Source: Mesostigma viride
Lineage: Eukaryota; Streptophyta; Mesostigmatophyceae; Mesostigmatales; Mesostigmataceae
Direction of reading: 5' to 3'
DNA: 55,580 nucleotides
Assembly: GCA_009746045.1 (NCBI GenBank)
Contig: RPFO01000130.1
Span: 2,579,625 to 2,635,204 of the forward strand
The notes under the pieces are model-generated. The model saw only the letters and a program-made list of their open reading frames with translations, ran no database searches and was not told where the DNA came from. The position numbers were made by a program, and so were the translations under genes. Below, piece by piece: positions 44,601 through 54,081 of the stretch (positions are counted from its first letter, which is position 1; each line of letters opens with the position of its first letter).

Positions 44601-47600
44601 TTCTGTTCACGGATCTGCCACCAGGTCGGCAGGATGGTCTCACCCTTGAGCATCTGCACGTCCACCCCCCCGAAATTCGTCCAATCAGTTGCCCACTCCT
44701 CCAGCTTCGCCGCGGCCACGGTCTTCGTGACCTCCTGCTCCTTCCCTCCCCGCGCAACGACCCTGAGCTTTTCCGCCTTCATGAAACCATTCAGCATTGC
44801 CTTGTACCACACAGATCTTTGGTCCACGGTCATATTTGGGGTGACCAGTTCGAATTTCACCGATTTGATGAGTGTGGTAAAGTGGTTCCCGTCCAGCACG
44901 AGAAAGCCGCAAATGGCTGGCGGCAACGGTGGCTTTCTCTCGAGTGGAGCCATCTCCCAGGCGGACTTGCACAAACTGTCCAAAAGCGCGGCCTTTCTCA
45001 CGTCCACGGGCTTAAGATCGTCCAGAATATCGGCCGGTCCTGTCAGAACCGCGGTGGAAGCAGCTTCGGCCATCTCCTTGGCCGAGCTCGTTCGCAGGTA
45101 GATATCAATCTCTTTGTCAGTCATTGCGCGAGCGTAGCCAGCCTTCATTGTCCGTGCCCCCCCCATCTCCCCGAAGAGTTGCGCGAGCTGACGCTGGGTA
45201 CCTTCCTTTTTCGTCCATTCATGAAAACTGTTGGGGCACCGGTCAGCCAAAAACTGGAACGAGTACCGCCACACAGGAATCACCAGCTTGTCGTGGCCGT
45301 AGTCGGACTCCGAGTTTGCAAAAATGGTGGCGTTCTGCTCGGCTCTAGACAGATGCAAGTCTCGTGCGAGGAGCTTCTGAGGCCCAACGAACAGGTTCCT
45401 TGTCCACACCCGATTTCGATGCACCAAGGCCTTGGACATGTCATCGAGGTCCCGAGGCTGAACGGCAAGCTGCTTCCGCAACCGTTTGCCCTTCGCGATC
45501 TCATCGTTCACATCCAGGATGTCATCATCATCCTGCGACACCGGGGCTTCTCCCATTTCTCAAGCAGAGACACGGGAGCATCCGCAACCTCCACCTCCTT
45601 TCCTTTCCCCTTTCCCTTCAGCGCCTTCCCCTTGTGGGTCGCAAGTGCTTCGGAGAGTCCCTTCTGGAATTCGTCGACGGCAGCAGTCCACGTACTCGCT
45701 ACTTCCACATCCGAGCTGCGCGCGTGCTGGTCGAGGCTGATTGAGTACAGGATGGCCGCGTGGGTCGCCCTCTCGGCCTGCACGTACTGCAGTGATGCGA
45801 AACAATCAGGAAAGCATAACCAAAAGGAAAAAGTAAATGTCACACTTGAGAAACGCCGGCCGTCGCAACCTACATGAAACCTGAACCTCAACATCAAAGC
45901 CCCCTCACAACAGAGGTACACTTGGCTCATTTCCCTCAACCGTGATGCGAAAAAATCAGGAAAACATAGTCAAAAGGAAGTGTCACACTTAAGAAACGCC
46001 GGCCGTCGCAACCTACATGAAACCTGGATCTCAAGAAGCCCCCTCACAACAGAGGTACACTTACCTCATTCCCCTTAACAATGATAGGAAAAAATCAGGA
46101 AAGCATAACCAAAAGGAATAAAGTAAATGTCACACTTGAGAAACGCCGGCCGTCGCAACCTACATGAAACGTGGACCTCAAGAACAAAGACCCCCTCACA
46201 ACAGAGGTAGACTTACCTCATTCCCCTCAACCGCTGCTGCTTCAGCCGCTTTCTTCGACCCCTTCGCGGTCTTCGGAGACTTGTCCCGGCGGGCATCGTG
46301 TTCCTTCAACATCTTGATCAGAGTCTTGGCGTCCGCCATCGTCACCGTCAACAGTTTACACTTCCTCTCCTTCGCTTTGCCCTCGAACAGGTTCTCCTGC
46401 ATCCACTTTATCAAGGCCTTGGCGCTCGGGATCTCCTCAGGCTGTGTGGCGCCATCGGGCGCGCACGCATTCTTCACGATCAACTCAGCGACTTGATGGA
46501 GAGTCATCATCTGGTTCCGTACCTCAGGTGGGGCTGTTTCCGTTCTCACCTCGGCCACAACCCGCTTTGCCAACGTCCTCAGTTTATAAGCATCCGCTTG
46601 CTCCTTAAAGCGTGTCATTTTCGCAGTATCGCCGTCGCTTCCACCCACGCCCTCTGACACAGGCTCACCGACAGCGATAGCCCCCTCTCCCTGGAGATTT
46701 GCCCCACCCTGACGACCGGCTTCCTGCAAGAACATTATCAACGGAAGATCAAATAATGTAAGAAAAGTGTAAAGAAACGCCGGCCGTCGTAACTCTGTCC
46801 ATTGAGGACGAACCTAAACTTTCGATTACTAAGTCAACGGTAACTTACCCTTCCCCCCTCTGCAGTGGAACCACCGTAAGATCCACTTCCCCTCCTCTCA
46901 CCGCCCTCCTGCTGCTCGAACGGACTTCCCTGTAAAAATAGCAAACGCGATTGTCCATTCACAAGAAAAAAATTACTACAAAAATAAACAAGGATATACG
47001 CACGCAAACCATTTCATTACAAGTAAACTGCGGAGAGGAATCTGACGCACTCATGTACCTGGGTGCTTCCCGCCATTGAGCGGGCTTCTCTTGCACCCAC
47101 ATCCTCTTGCCGGCCCTGCGAACATTTCAACGGAAAGTAAAAATCCGCTTAGTTGTCGGAAATGACATGTCTGGCGAATATTGCAAAAAAATGCTTATTG
47201 TATTTCACGACATCAATTAAATGGGCAGAGACTTACGAAGATCGGCCCGCCACCTTCCAAATTGCCCGCGTCATTCGAAAACATCGAGGTCTTCCCCTCC
47301 ATCGACCCCCTTCCCCCTTCCCCTTGGCCGCGGCGGGGGCATATCGCCCGTCGCGACCGGCTTGGAAGTCGCGGGGGGATCCCTTGCGGTTGAGGGCACT
47401 GCGGCCGACTCGTGCACACTCTCCCCCCTCTTTTGGGCTACTGCGGCAGGCGCGGCATGGGAGGGCGCGGCGGCTAGTGTCTCTGGCGCATTCTGAGCCA
47501 ACCGACGCAACCTTAGCTCCTGCTGGAGCAGGGTTTCGAAACGAGGCATGAATGTGCGCTTGGAGGTATAAGGCACCTTGGCGACTTCAGGTTTGTCATT

Positions 47601-47908
47601 AAGGATGTCTTGGTACAGCGCGAATTGCTGTTCACGAGTGCCATTCGCGAGTCGCTCAAACCGCTCAATCTGAATCCGCTTAACCGGATCGTCCACCATC
47701 TCAAGACCACCGTGGTACTCATCCTTCCCAGTGACCGCGGCAAAGCTGACACCAGATTCCACCATTGGGGGCGGCGTCCCTCCCTTGCACGCTTGTGAGG
47801 AGGCTGTTGTGAGGAGGCGCCTTGGGCCTGAACTGCTTGCCCTTCAGACGCTTCCCCCCTAGGGGGAGAGTCGCCGACCACCTGCGATGTAGGGCCGCCC
47901 TTTTCCAT
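41660..47908 (-). CDS. Very large spliced gene of unknown function (about 1,730 codons)
   Basis: Exons read 47908-47237, 47115-47059, 46929-46849, 46723-46217, 45786-44600 and 44353-41660. The start ATG follows GTTGTTGCAG, so an upstream leader intron is possible. Donors include GTAAGT and GTAAGC; acceptors are CAG. Exons of 57, 81 and 507 nt keep phase. Apparent single-base frameshifts occur near 47780, 45555, 44080, 43728 and 42960, most of them in runs of C or G; near 47270 the frame with the donor differs from the one with a stop. Content: Pro/Gln-rich N-terminus, alpha-helical middle, long Glu/Asp run (about 42830-42690), five 24-aa repeats (GNAGGRICDEEGD) and an acidic C-terminus. Nuclear or chromatin role is conceivable from composition only. 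The stop TAA overlaps AATAAA. Confidence 0.55.
42128..42490 (-). repeat. 72-bp coding tandem repeat, five units
   Basis: Encodes 24-residue units of the form RPVTGNAGGRICDEEGDRQQ. Each unit contains GAAACGCCGGCGGGCG on the coding strand, a 16-mer that also occurs on the opposite strand in the introns and spacers of this block. Confidence 0.9.
44445..44599 (-). repeat. Threefold repeat in an intron of the large gene
   Basis: Three units of 57-69 bp, each with GAAACGCCGGCGGTCGCA followed by TCTTGACC or ACCTGGC (plus strand). They follow the donor GTAAGC closely on the gene strand. Confidence 0.85.
45787..46216 (-). repeat. Tandemly triplicated intron, about 140-bp units
   Basis: Each unit repeats the end of the upstream exon (GGGAATGAG), the donor GTAAGT (decayed in the last unit), ACCTCTGTTGTGAGGGGG, the 20-nt motif and a pyrimidine-rich end. 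Only the last unit has the functional acceptor before exon 45786. Confidence 0.9.
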
Positions 47909-48171
47909 CTGCAACAACAAAACACAAAAATTGGAAAAATCATACGAGTCAGCAGGAAGATGCGCCCCACGTCGCAACTCAATACAAAAATGCATCATTA
48001 TGTCAAGGTACAAACAACGTTATAATTCAGAAAGAACAGAGATTCATAACAAGAGAACGACGCACTAAAAGATGCGACCGCCGTCGCAACTTTCGTCAAT
48101 TCACTCACTATACAAACAACTCTATGTCCCTCATAAAGAATCATTTGGCAAGGAAATGCAAAAAATTTCGG

Positions 48172-48863
48172 TTACCAACTCCGTCGACCGATCGTGGTTC
48201 GCGAATGGGAAATCGCTGCTGATTTTCGGTCGGGCCCTTCATGGTATTTTCGAAATCTCGAGGCAAGGTTGCGCGGAAGAGGGCCCTCCTTAATCATGCG
48301 TGCGATCGGACTGGCCATGGAAAGGGATACCTGGTTCCTGGACTGCCTTGCACGGTCAACCATCTTGAAACTTCCCCTAAGAAGGAAATCAGACGTCAGA
48401 CGGTTGAATATGCGACGTCAAGATTTGACCAACCCATCATCCATTCAACCACCTTCTCCGCGGCATCATGGAAGACCTGGCTCTCATCCGCCATTCCTCC
48501 AGACCCAAACAAACAATCGGCCGTGTTGTCGTCGTGCCTCCTAAGGCGAATGTTCACGTCCTCTTTGTCATCATCCATTTCCGACAGCCGAATTACAGCC
48601 CTTTTGGCTCCGTCCACTCCATCCTCAAGAAGGACGTCCATCTGCGCCCCTCCCACACAATTGTTGTCAACGTATTGTTGCAGATGACGGGAAATCATGT
48701 CCTTTCCGAAAGCTACGATGTGTTCCCCACACAGACCCATGTCGGTAATTGACAGCTTTTTACATTTCCTATCCCGGCACTTCTTTTCGGGATCCTTCTC
48801 AAAAATCCGGAAAACAGCGTCCTGATATGGACGTCCCCTTATGTCGACCGTCAGACTGGACAT
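48172..48863 (-). CDS. Unknown protein with a C-x4-C-x10-C-x2-H finger, relative 1
   Basis: The minus frame starts MSSLTVDI at 48863, directly after TTTCGCAG. Finger: CRDRKCKKLSITDMGLCGEH, a spacing seen in WRKY19-like and many algal/oomycete small zinc fingers. A helical acidic middle follows. The first frame stops at 48396. A second open stretch continues to 48172 in another frame, possibly after a 40-nt intron (GTCGCA..CTTAG). Structurally related to the protein at 49142-50007. Function unknown. Confidence 0.5.
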
Positions 48864-48879
48864 CTGCGAAACCAGAACA

Positions 48880-48977
48880 TACCGGCCGCGAGTAGTTTAT
48901 ATTATTAAAAAAAACTGGCATTTATTAAGTCATTTCATCTATTTATGCGAGCTAAAATTTGAAGAAAATGCAACAAA
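48880..48977 (-). promoter_or_regulatory. Conserved leader module before relative 1 (second copy 50010-50118)
   Basis: On the minus strand both modules run 20-nt motif, TTTCTTTG, TTAATAAA, then GGCCGGTATGTT and TCGCAG/ATGTCC. GTATGTT..CGCAG has intron-like ends only 22-25 nt apart. More likely it is the 3' part of a longer leader intron, or a promoter plus leader. Confidence 0.5.
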
Positions 48978-49141
48978 GAAACGCCCTGGGGCGCAACTTC
49001 CTCAACAACCACTTTCTACGTACAAACGAATGGCAATCACATCGACTACGATTGTCACTACATACGAATGTCCAGACAATATAATGTGTATGTAGAGGGG
49101 GGGCATTCAAACCAGAGAAACGCCGGCGGGCGCAACTCATA

Positions 49142-50007
49142 TCAATATAGACTGTCCCGCGACTCGTTCCACTCTCTGCAGGTTTTGCAACAACCGATCG
49201 AGCGAACTCTCGGAACCTCTTTCGCCGCCATTTCATCGACACGAGCGAACATCTCTTCTTTGGCGGCCACCAACTTTGCCTCCTTGTTGCCGGTGTCAGG
49301 ATAGATTTCGGACCTCCTAGTCTTCATCGGGGCCACTCTCTCCAAATACTCTGCACACAGAGAATCCTGCTCCTCCTCCACAATCGCCTTCACGCCGGAT
49401 ACAATCGCTTTGGCTTTTGTTTCCACGCGAAAATCGAACTCTCGTTGAGTTATCAGCGGAATGTCGGCGAGTGCAAAACACATACGCCGATAAAGTTCGC
49501 TTACATCCGTGTCACGCGAGTCGGCAAAAGGTGTCGTCATCAAAAAGCATCTCAAGCTACTCCAACCATTTTCTTGGGCGCCGGCAACGTAGCCTCCCTT
49601 TGCCAAGTCCGCACCTGTCGCGGAGTCTTTGACTATCCAATCTTCAAGGAAATACTCGTCTCCCCTGGTGAAATCAAAATTTACACCCAAGACCTCTCCG
49701 ACAGTCATGTCCAGGCGAAGTCGCAAGGCCCCCCCGCCAATCCAGGTCCGAGGGCGCCCGCCATTCCAAGTCCGCGACTGAGGGCATTTTCGATGTGACG
49801 AGAATGTTCTTCGTGCTTTCGGCAATACAAGTCAAATCCGAGAGCGGTTTTCTTGCAAGTGGACACATCACACTTGCGCGGCGCCCCTATTGAGCGAGCA
49901 ACACTCTGAATGACAGTGGCAACCGCTTGGTGTTGTTGAAGTCGTTGCCAATCCTCCATCAGGAGGTGACTAGACGAATCGGACGAATCTTCCGTCGAAC
50001 CGGACAT
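49142..50007 (-). CDS. Unknown protein with a C-x4-C-x10-C-x2-H finger, relative 2
   Basis: Starts MSGSTEDSSDSSS at ATG 50007, directly after CTTGTCGCAG. Finger: CDVSTCKKTALGFDLYCRKH. The frame changes near a C7 run at 49730, after which a 200-residue domain follows (GVNFDFTRGDEYFLEDW, SELYRRMCFALADIP, RVETKAKAIVSGVKAIVEEE). It ends CCKTCREWNESRDSLY with a TGA 6 bp before a 20-nt motif site. With 48172-48863 it forms a two-member local family, each preceded by a similar leader. Function unknown. Confidence 0.55.
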
Positions 50008-50171
50008 CTGCGACAAGTTACGATAACATACCGGCCCCGGAAAATAAAATTCAAAAAACGTTTTGAAATTTTTTTATTGTACTTGTTTATTAATACGAAG
50101 GTTTAAATTTGGCGCAAAGAAACGCCCCAAGGCGCAACTTGTCGAACAGCAATATGGCGATAAAACATTAT

Positions 50172-50372
50172 CTATTCAATGTGCGATTGATGTGCTGAAA
50201 CCTTCCAGACTTTGACACTGTCCGGTATCACCGGACTCGGACGAGGAGTCGAATCGGAAGCGAGCCAGTAATCCTCGACTATTTTTTTGATGTACAATGG
50301 AAGACTCCTTCCATTATGTCGAAGTGTGTCGGTCCTTTGCCTTTTGGCCAAACTCTCCTTAACCTCCACCAT
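50172..50372 (-). CDS. Short unknown ORF, 66 aa
   Basis: ATG 50372 follows TACGCGCAG/GAA. Product is basic and has DSVKVWKVSAHQSHIE at its end. Could be an independent small protein or an exon of a neighbour. A 20-nt motif site lies 34 bp beyond its stop. Confidence 0.4.
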   Translation of the reverse strand: MVEVKESLAKRQRTDTLRHNGRSLPLYIKKIVEDYWLASDSTPRPSPVIPDSVKVWKVSAHQSHIE

Positions 50373-50468
50373 TTCCTGCGCGTAGGAGGAAAATGATACG
50401 TTATAAACATTAATTTATTAAAAAATAACATCATATAAACAAGTTATTACTCTACATTTCAAGTTTTT

Positions 50469-50989
50469 CTAAGAGGCAGAGCCGTCGTGGAAGTTGAAGG
50501 AGAAGTCGACATCAGACCCCATAGTTTTATCCAGTATCGTCGTCACGTTAACCCCCACTTCACCCCTGCCAGCACCTCCCTCGCTTGCCTCAGACGTTCG
50601 CATCTATCCTTATGCCTACTCCAGTCCGCACGCTGGCACTCCTCACTGCAATATCTGGCATCCCTACATCCTCTACACCACTTGATATGAGGTCCTGTTT
50701 CGCACCCACACCCCTCCTTGGAGCACTTTCGCGTACTACGCATGCGATCCCCATCCCTCACGATCGGGTCAGAGAGCAAGAAAAAGTTCATGTTGAGGGG
50801 TACTGCCCCTACACATGCATCAGCCCTCACGCGCAGAGAATGCGTAACATTCGGGTAAAATGCGCGCCCGTAGGTGCACCCAAGCTGAGCCCCTTCCTCT
50901 TCCCCCAACTCTATCTTTGGCCCCTTTGTAATGAACGACACCAAAAGGCGGAACTCCGTCCTTGGGTCTATGGGCACTCTTAGATCCAT
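50469..50989 (-). CDS. MYND-type zinc-finger protein
   Basis: ATG 50989 opens a frame of 148 codons. Its C-terminal third is a MYND finger: CSKEGC, WCRGCRDARYCSEECQRADW and HKDRC, giving the Cys/His pattern for two zinc ions. MYND domains bind proline-rich or methylated partners. The upstream 90 residues are not recognised. The frame stops at 50543, but a one-base change in the GGGGG run at about 50553 would extend it to a natural end (GSDVDFSFNFHDGSAS) at 50469, where AATAAA follows. First gene of the minus-strand block. Confidence 0.7.
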
Positions 50990-51949
50990 CTATTGAATGC
51001 CGAGGTGCTCAGGCGTGTGGTGTGGATAGAGCCAGGCAACTGCTCTGACAAATGCATGTCATAAGTATGACGCCTGGCTCAATACGACCGGGCAAGGGTG
51101 ATTACGGAGCAAAGCTGAGGTGTTTACTATCTTGGGGTGTGGGTGCCGGCCGCTCGCCGCACTATCTCTGACCAGCACATGAGAGCGACCGCCTGCACGA
51201 CCTTGGCACCAGTTCAGCTCGTGGTACCAGATCACAGCACCGGTTCACCTCGTGGTACCAGATCACAGCACCGGTTCACCTCGTGGTACCAGATCACGGC
51301 ACCGGTTCACCTCGTGGTACCAGATCACAGCACCGGTTCACCTCCTGGTACCAGATCACGGCACCGGTTCACCTTGCACAGTTTCCCTGCAGGGCACCGG
51401 TAATCCGCTCGTGTCGCTCTTCTGGTCTGGTCTGGTTTGCATAATATGTACATGTTTACCTGCTGTGTCTCCTTGCTCAACGCACTCGTTCATGGTGCAT
51501 CTTCACCAAAGATAGATCTAAAGCTTGTCACTCTATCACCATCACCATGCGTGCCTGATATCTTCTCCCTTCTCTGCTCCCTTCAGCAAACAAACCCAAA
51601 CCCCGTTTGGGCTCTCAATCTTGGGCTCTTAAAACCATGACATGCCCGACCTCAACGCACGCACATTGCCTCCTTCAAGCTATACGCAGTTGATATACTT
51701 TCTTTGACCCGCACACGGTGGCCTATATCAGCCCAATGAAAGACGGTCGCTTATGTGAACCCACTATATAGGCGTACTGCTTACTCAACCCCATACATGG
51801 TGACCGAGTTGAAACCCAAACCCTAACTCAGCCAATCCACACCGTGGCTCAATCCAGGCAACCTACCGCACACTGAGCTCACGGAATCGCGACACACTGA
51901 CCTACTTGATGTACAACACGCGGACGTAATTGACTGGCAATGCACGCAG
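50990..51949. repeat. Intergenic region with 31-bp tandem array
   Basis: 51216-51372 holds five near-identical units of GTGGTACCAGATCACAGCAC followed by CGGTTCACCTC. No gene recognised in the rest. Confidence 0.8.
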
Positions 51950-52489
51950 CAGCGAGGACGATGCGAGTGGCGACCGCACGCGCAAGCTGCTGGCGGTGGG
52001 CGACCTGGTGCTGCAAGAGGGGGTGAAGGCCGCGCTGGCACTGGACGGGCGGCTGTCCAGCTGGCGGCCGGCGGACGCCGACCTGCTGCCCACGAGGGGC
52101 ACGCCAGCAGCAAGCACGGGGCCAGCCCCCTCCAGACAGCCAGCAAGTGCCCACATGACCATGAGTGGCGGCAGCAACATCCTCAACAAGAGACCTCAAC
52201 AAGAGAACAGCAACGTCAGGAGCGATCCGTGGGATCGCGCCCACCGCTGAACAGCCGTGATGGCGCTGCCAGGTCGCCCGGTGGGAGCGCCCAGAGCCGT
52301 GCTAATCGGGAGCCCGGCCTGCAGGCGATGTCTGTGAATTGGGACTATAACGTCGCTTTGCCTGACGAGGGCGACGGGCGTGGTGGGAAGACCCTGGGGC
52401 AGCAGCTGTGGGCAGAGCTGGACGGAGAACCCATCAGCTTCATCGGCTCCGCCTCGAGTCACTCCATCGGGTCCGCCGTCAAAGTCTGA
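51950..52489 (+). CDS. Unrecognised C-terminal exon(s)
   Basis: After an acceptor-like TGCACGCAG the frame reads SSEDDASGDRTRKLLAVGD, then VLQEGVKAALALDGRLSSW, and at about 52195 shifts into a second frame with NWDYNVALPDEGDGRGGKTL and AELDGEPISFIGSASS, ending TGA 52489. A 13-bp direct repeat (CTCAACAAGAGAC) sits at the shift, so an indel or a small intron is possible. GC-rich codon use like the other genes; no family recognised. 52490-53030 looks like its 3' UTR, with TGTAA near 52791. Confidence 0.45.
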   Translation, partial: QRGRCEWRPHAQAAGGGRPGAARGGEGRAGTGRAAVQLAAGGRRPAAHEGHASSKHGASPLQTASKCPHDHEWRQQHPQQETSTREQQRQERSVGSRPPLNSRDGAARSPGGSAQSRANREPGLQAMSVNWDYNVALPDEGDGRGGKTLGQQLWAELDGEPISFIGSASSHSIGSAVKV

Positions 52490-53030
52490 CGGTGATGTCG
52501 CCGGCGCCGGCGACAAGAGCGGCACCCCATGGCGCGTGGCCGAATCACAGCGGCAAGCGGAGCTGACGCAACGCTACGGGAGCATATCGAACAGATGCAG
52601 AAGACCGTGTGAGGCCGCCAGGGCTGTTACGGAGGGCCTGACGTACAAGCTCTTGTGGCGCTATACTGTTTGGGGCTGTGACCAAACGCTTTCACTGAAG
52701 GGTGCAGGCCATGTGGGACTAGAACTCGTTCATTTGAGTGGCAGGCGGCAGCTTTCCCACATCGATCAAGGACTGTTTTCCAGCATGTACTGTAATCTTT
52801 GCAGATTAGGCAATTTTGTAGAAATTTTCATCATTAAATAGATAGGCTGGTAGTCTCGTTGATGTATGCCGAAGCACTCCACCGCCCACCACTGGCCATA
52901 ATGGCTTCATTCTTTTCAGGCTATTATGCGTTCAGGCTGCATGGAATTAAGAAGCTAGCCTAGGCTATTGTTGGCCAGTGGTTCCATTTTCCTGGCACTT
53001 ATTTATTTGACAGCAATCGAACAACGACGT

Positions 53031-53345
53031 TTTTGCATTAATTATAAACACGTGACTGCGTCACGTGGGTGCCAATACACAGTAATTAATTAATTGAATA
53101 ATAGACACGTGACTGCGCCACGTGAGCATAAGTCCTCAGTGGGAGGGGAACATGGGATGGAATGGATGATGTAAGCTATCGGGGTCCTAGTTACAGGGTT
53201 GTGCCAATACACAGTACAGGCACTCACGCCTTAAGTTGGGTTGGCTAAAAGTTAGGTTCACGCTTATAATTTGGGTCGCAGTTGGCTGCATGGCGAACCC
53301 AACTTAAGGCTGATGGCTGTACTAGTAAAAACGCGTGAAGGGGCT
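53031..53345. repeat. Palindromic repeat P, inverted copy
   Basis: CACGTGACTGCGTCACGTG at 53051 and ACGTGACTGCGCCACGTG at 53106, with AATTAATTAATTG between them. This is the inverted relative of 33897-34147. CCTTAAGTTGGGTT at 53230 faces AACCCAACTTAAGG at 53284. Confidence 0.8.
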
Positions 53346-53578
53346 TCTAGCGCGGTGTGGCACTGATTTTTTACTGCTGCGATTTTAGGTTTGAGTTTTT
53401 TACCGCGCCGGTGGTCCAACAGGGTTTCCGCGCCATTCAACCCTAAGCATCTATAAAATTCACGCAGATCTTGGTCAGTTGGGCGCTGAAATCAGTCATC
53501 ATTGTATTATATACATGGGCAAACGGCTTGCTGTTCAAACGCGTTCGTCACATTAGAACCCATCATAAATGCGACACA

Positions 53579-53797
53579 ATGGCCGACAAAACTGATAAGG
53601 CCAAATGGAACGCACTGTTTTCGGGCAGCGGGGCAGCGTCCAGCAAAAAGCAGAACGGAGACACCACAGGCGAGAAGGCAGGTGGCAAGGGCAAGCTGTC
53701 AAACCAGCAACGCTATGACATCATCCAACTCCTGGAAAAGGGCAGGTCTAAGGTATCCGTGATGATGAAAGTAAATCTGAACATTTGGTACCGATAG
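53579..53797 (+). pseudogene. Transposase N-terminus with helix-turn-helix, truncated
   Basis: ATG 53579 opens MADKTDKAKWNALFSG, a Lys/Gly linker and a helix-turn-helix of the psq/CENP-B-like transposase kind (KLSNQQRYDIIQLLEKGRSK). The frame then stops at 53797 where it meets an unrelated minus-strand segment. Position next to AACCCAACTTAAGG ends suggests a broken DNA transposon. An alternative is a host DNA-binding protein fragment. Confidence 0.5.
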
Positions 53798-54081
53798 CCC
53801 CATGGTCCTGTGTAGCGACAACCTCTGCAACTTTCATGATGCCATTGTCTATAAACGGGCTCAAGGCAGCGGCCTGCCGTTTGGCCACCCGGCCAATTAA
53901 TATGGCTGTGGTCAGCCTTTTGAACGGCTATGGCCTTCTTGTCGTAAGGGTTGCTGCGCTCTCTGACATGGCGACATATTTCGCCGGGATCAGCAACGTT
54001 GTTGGCATTCACGTGCAAACCGTTCACTGTTATTAGACCAGCGATCCTGGTGACAGTGGCCATGGACGGGATTACTGTTTG
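53740..54081 (-). pseudogene. HIRAN domain fragment, frameshifted
   Basis: Minus strand: ATVTRIAGLITVNG, then VRERSNPYDKKAIAVQKAD, typical of HIRAN domains (the NPYD..AI.V core), found at the N-terminus of HLTF/Rad5-type remodellers and alone in microbes. After ADHSHI the frame changes, and the other frame continues LIGRVAKRQAAALSPFIDNG, the expected second half. One indel near 53900 therefore breaks it. No helicase part nearby. Known HIRAN domains bind 3' DNA ends. Confidence 0.65.

Larger units (their letters stand above)
44445..50138 (-). repeat. Recurrent 20-nt 8-4-8 motif, twelve or more sites
   Basis: Plus-strand sites: 44445, 44502, 44571, 45850, 45993, 46140, 46774, 47959, 48071, 48978, 49117 and 50119, each exactly 20 nt. 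Typical is GAAACGCCGGCGGTCGCAAC. The middle four bases vary freely, and arms vary in a correlated way (GATGCGAC with GTCGCAAC; GAAACGCC with GGCGCAAC). In the RNA of the minus-strand genes this forms a short hairpin. Sites lie in introns or between ORFs. Confidence 0.85.

Noticed and set aside
48700-50000. EsV-1-7 cysteine motif of brown-algal and phaeovirus proteins
   Set aside because: That motif needs 16 residues between the second and third Cys. Here there are 10, so the assignment does not hold.
44445-50138. Giant-virus style transcription-termination hairpins
   Set aside because: Many sites are inside well-supported introns rather than after genes, and no viral hallmark gene is present. 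Kept as an open alternative only.
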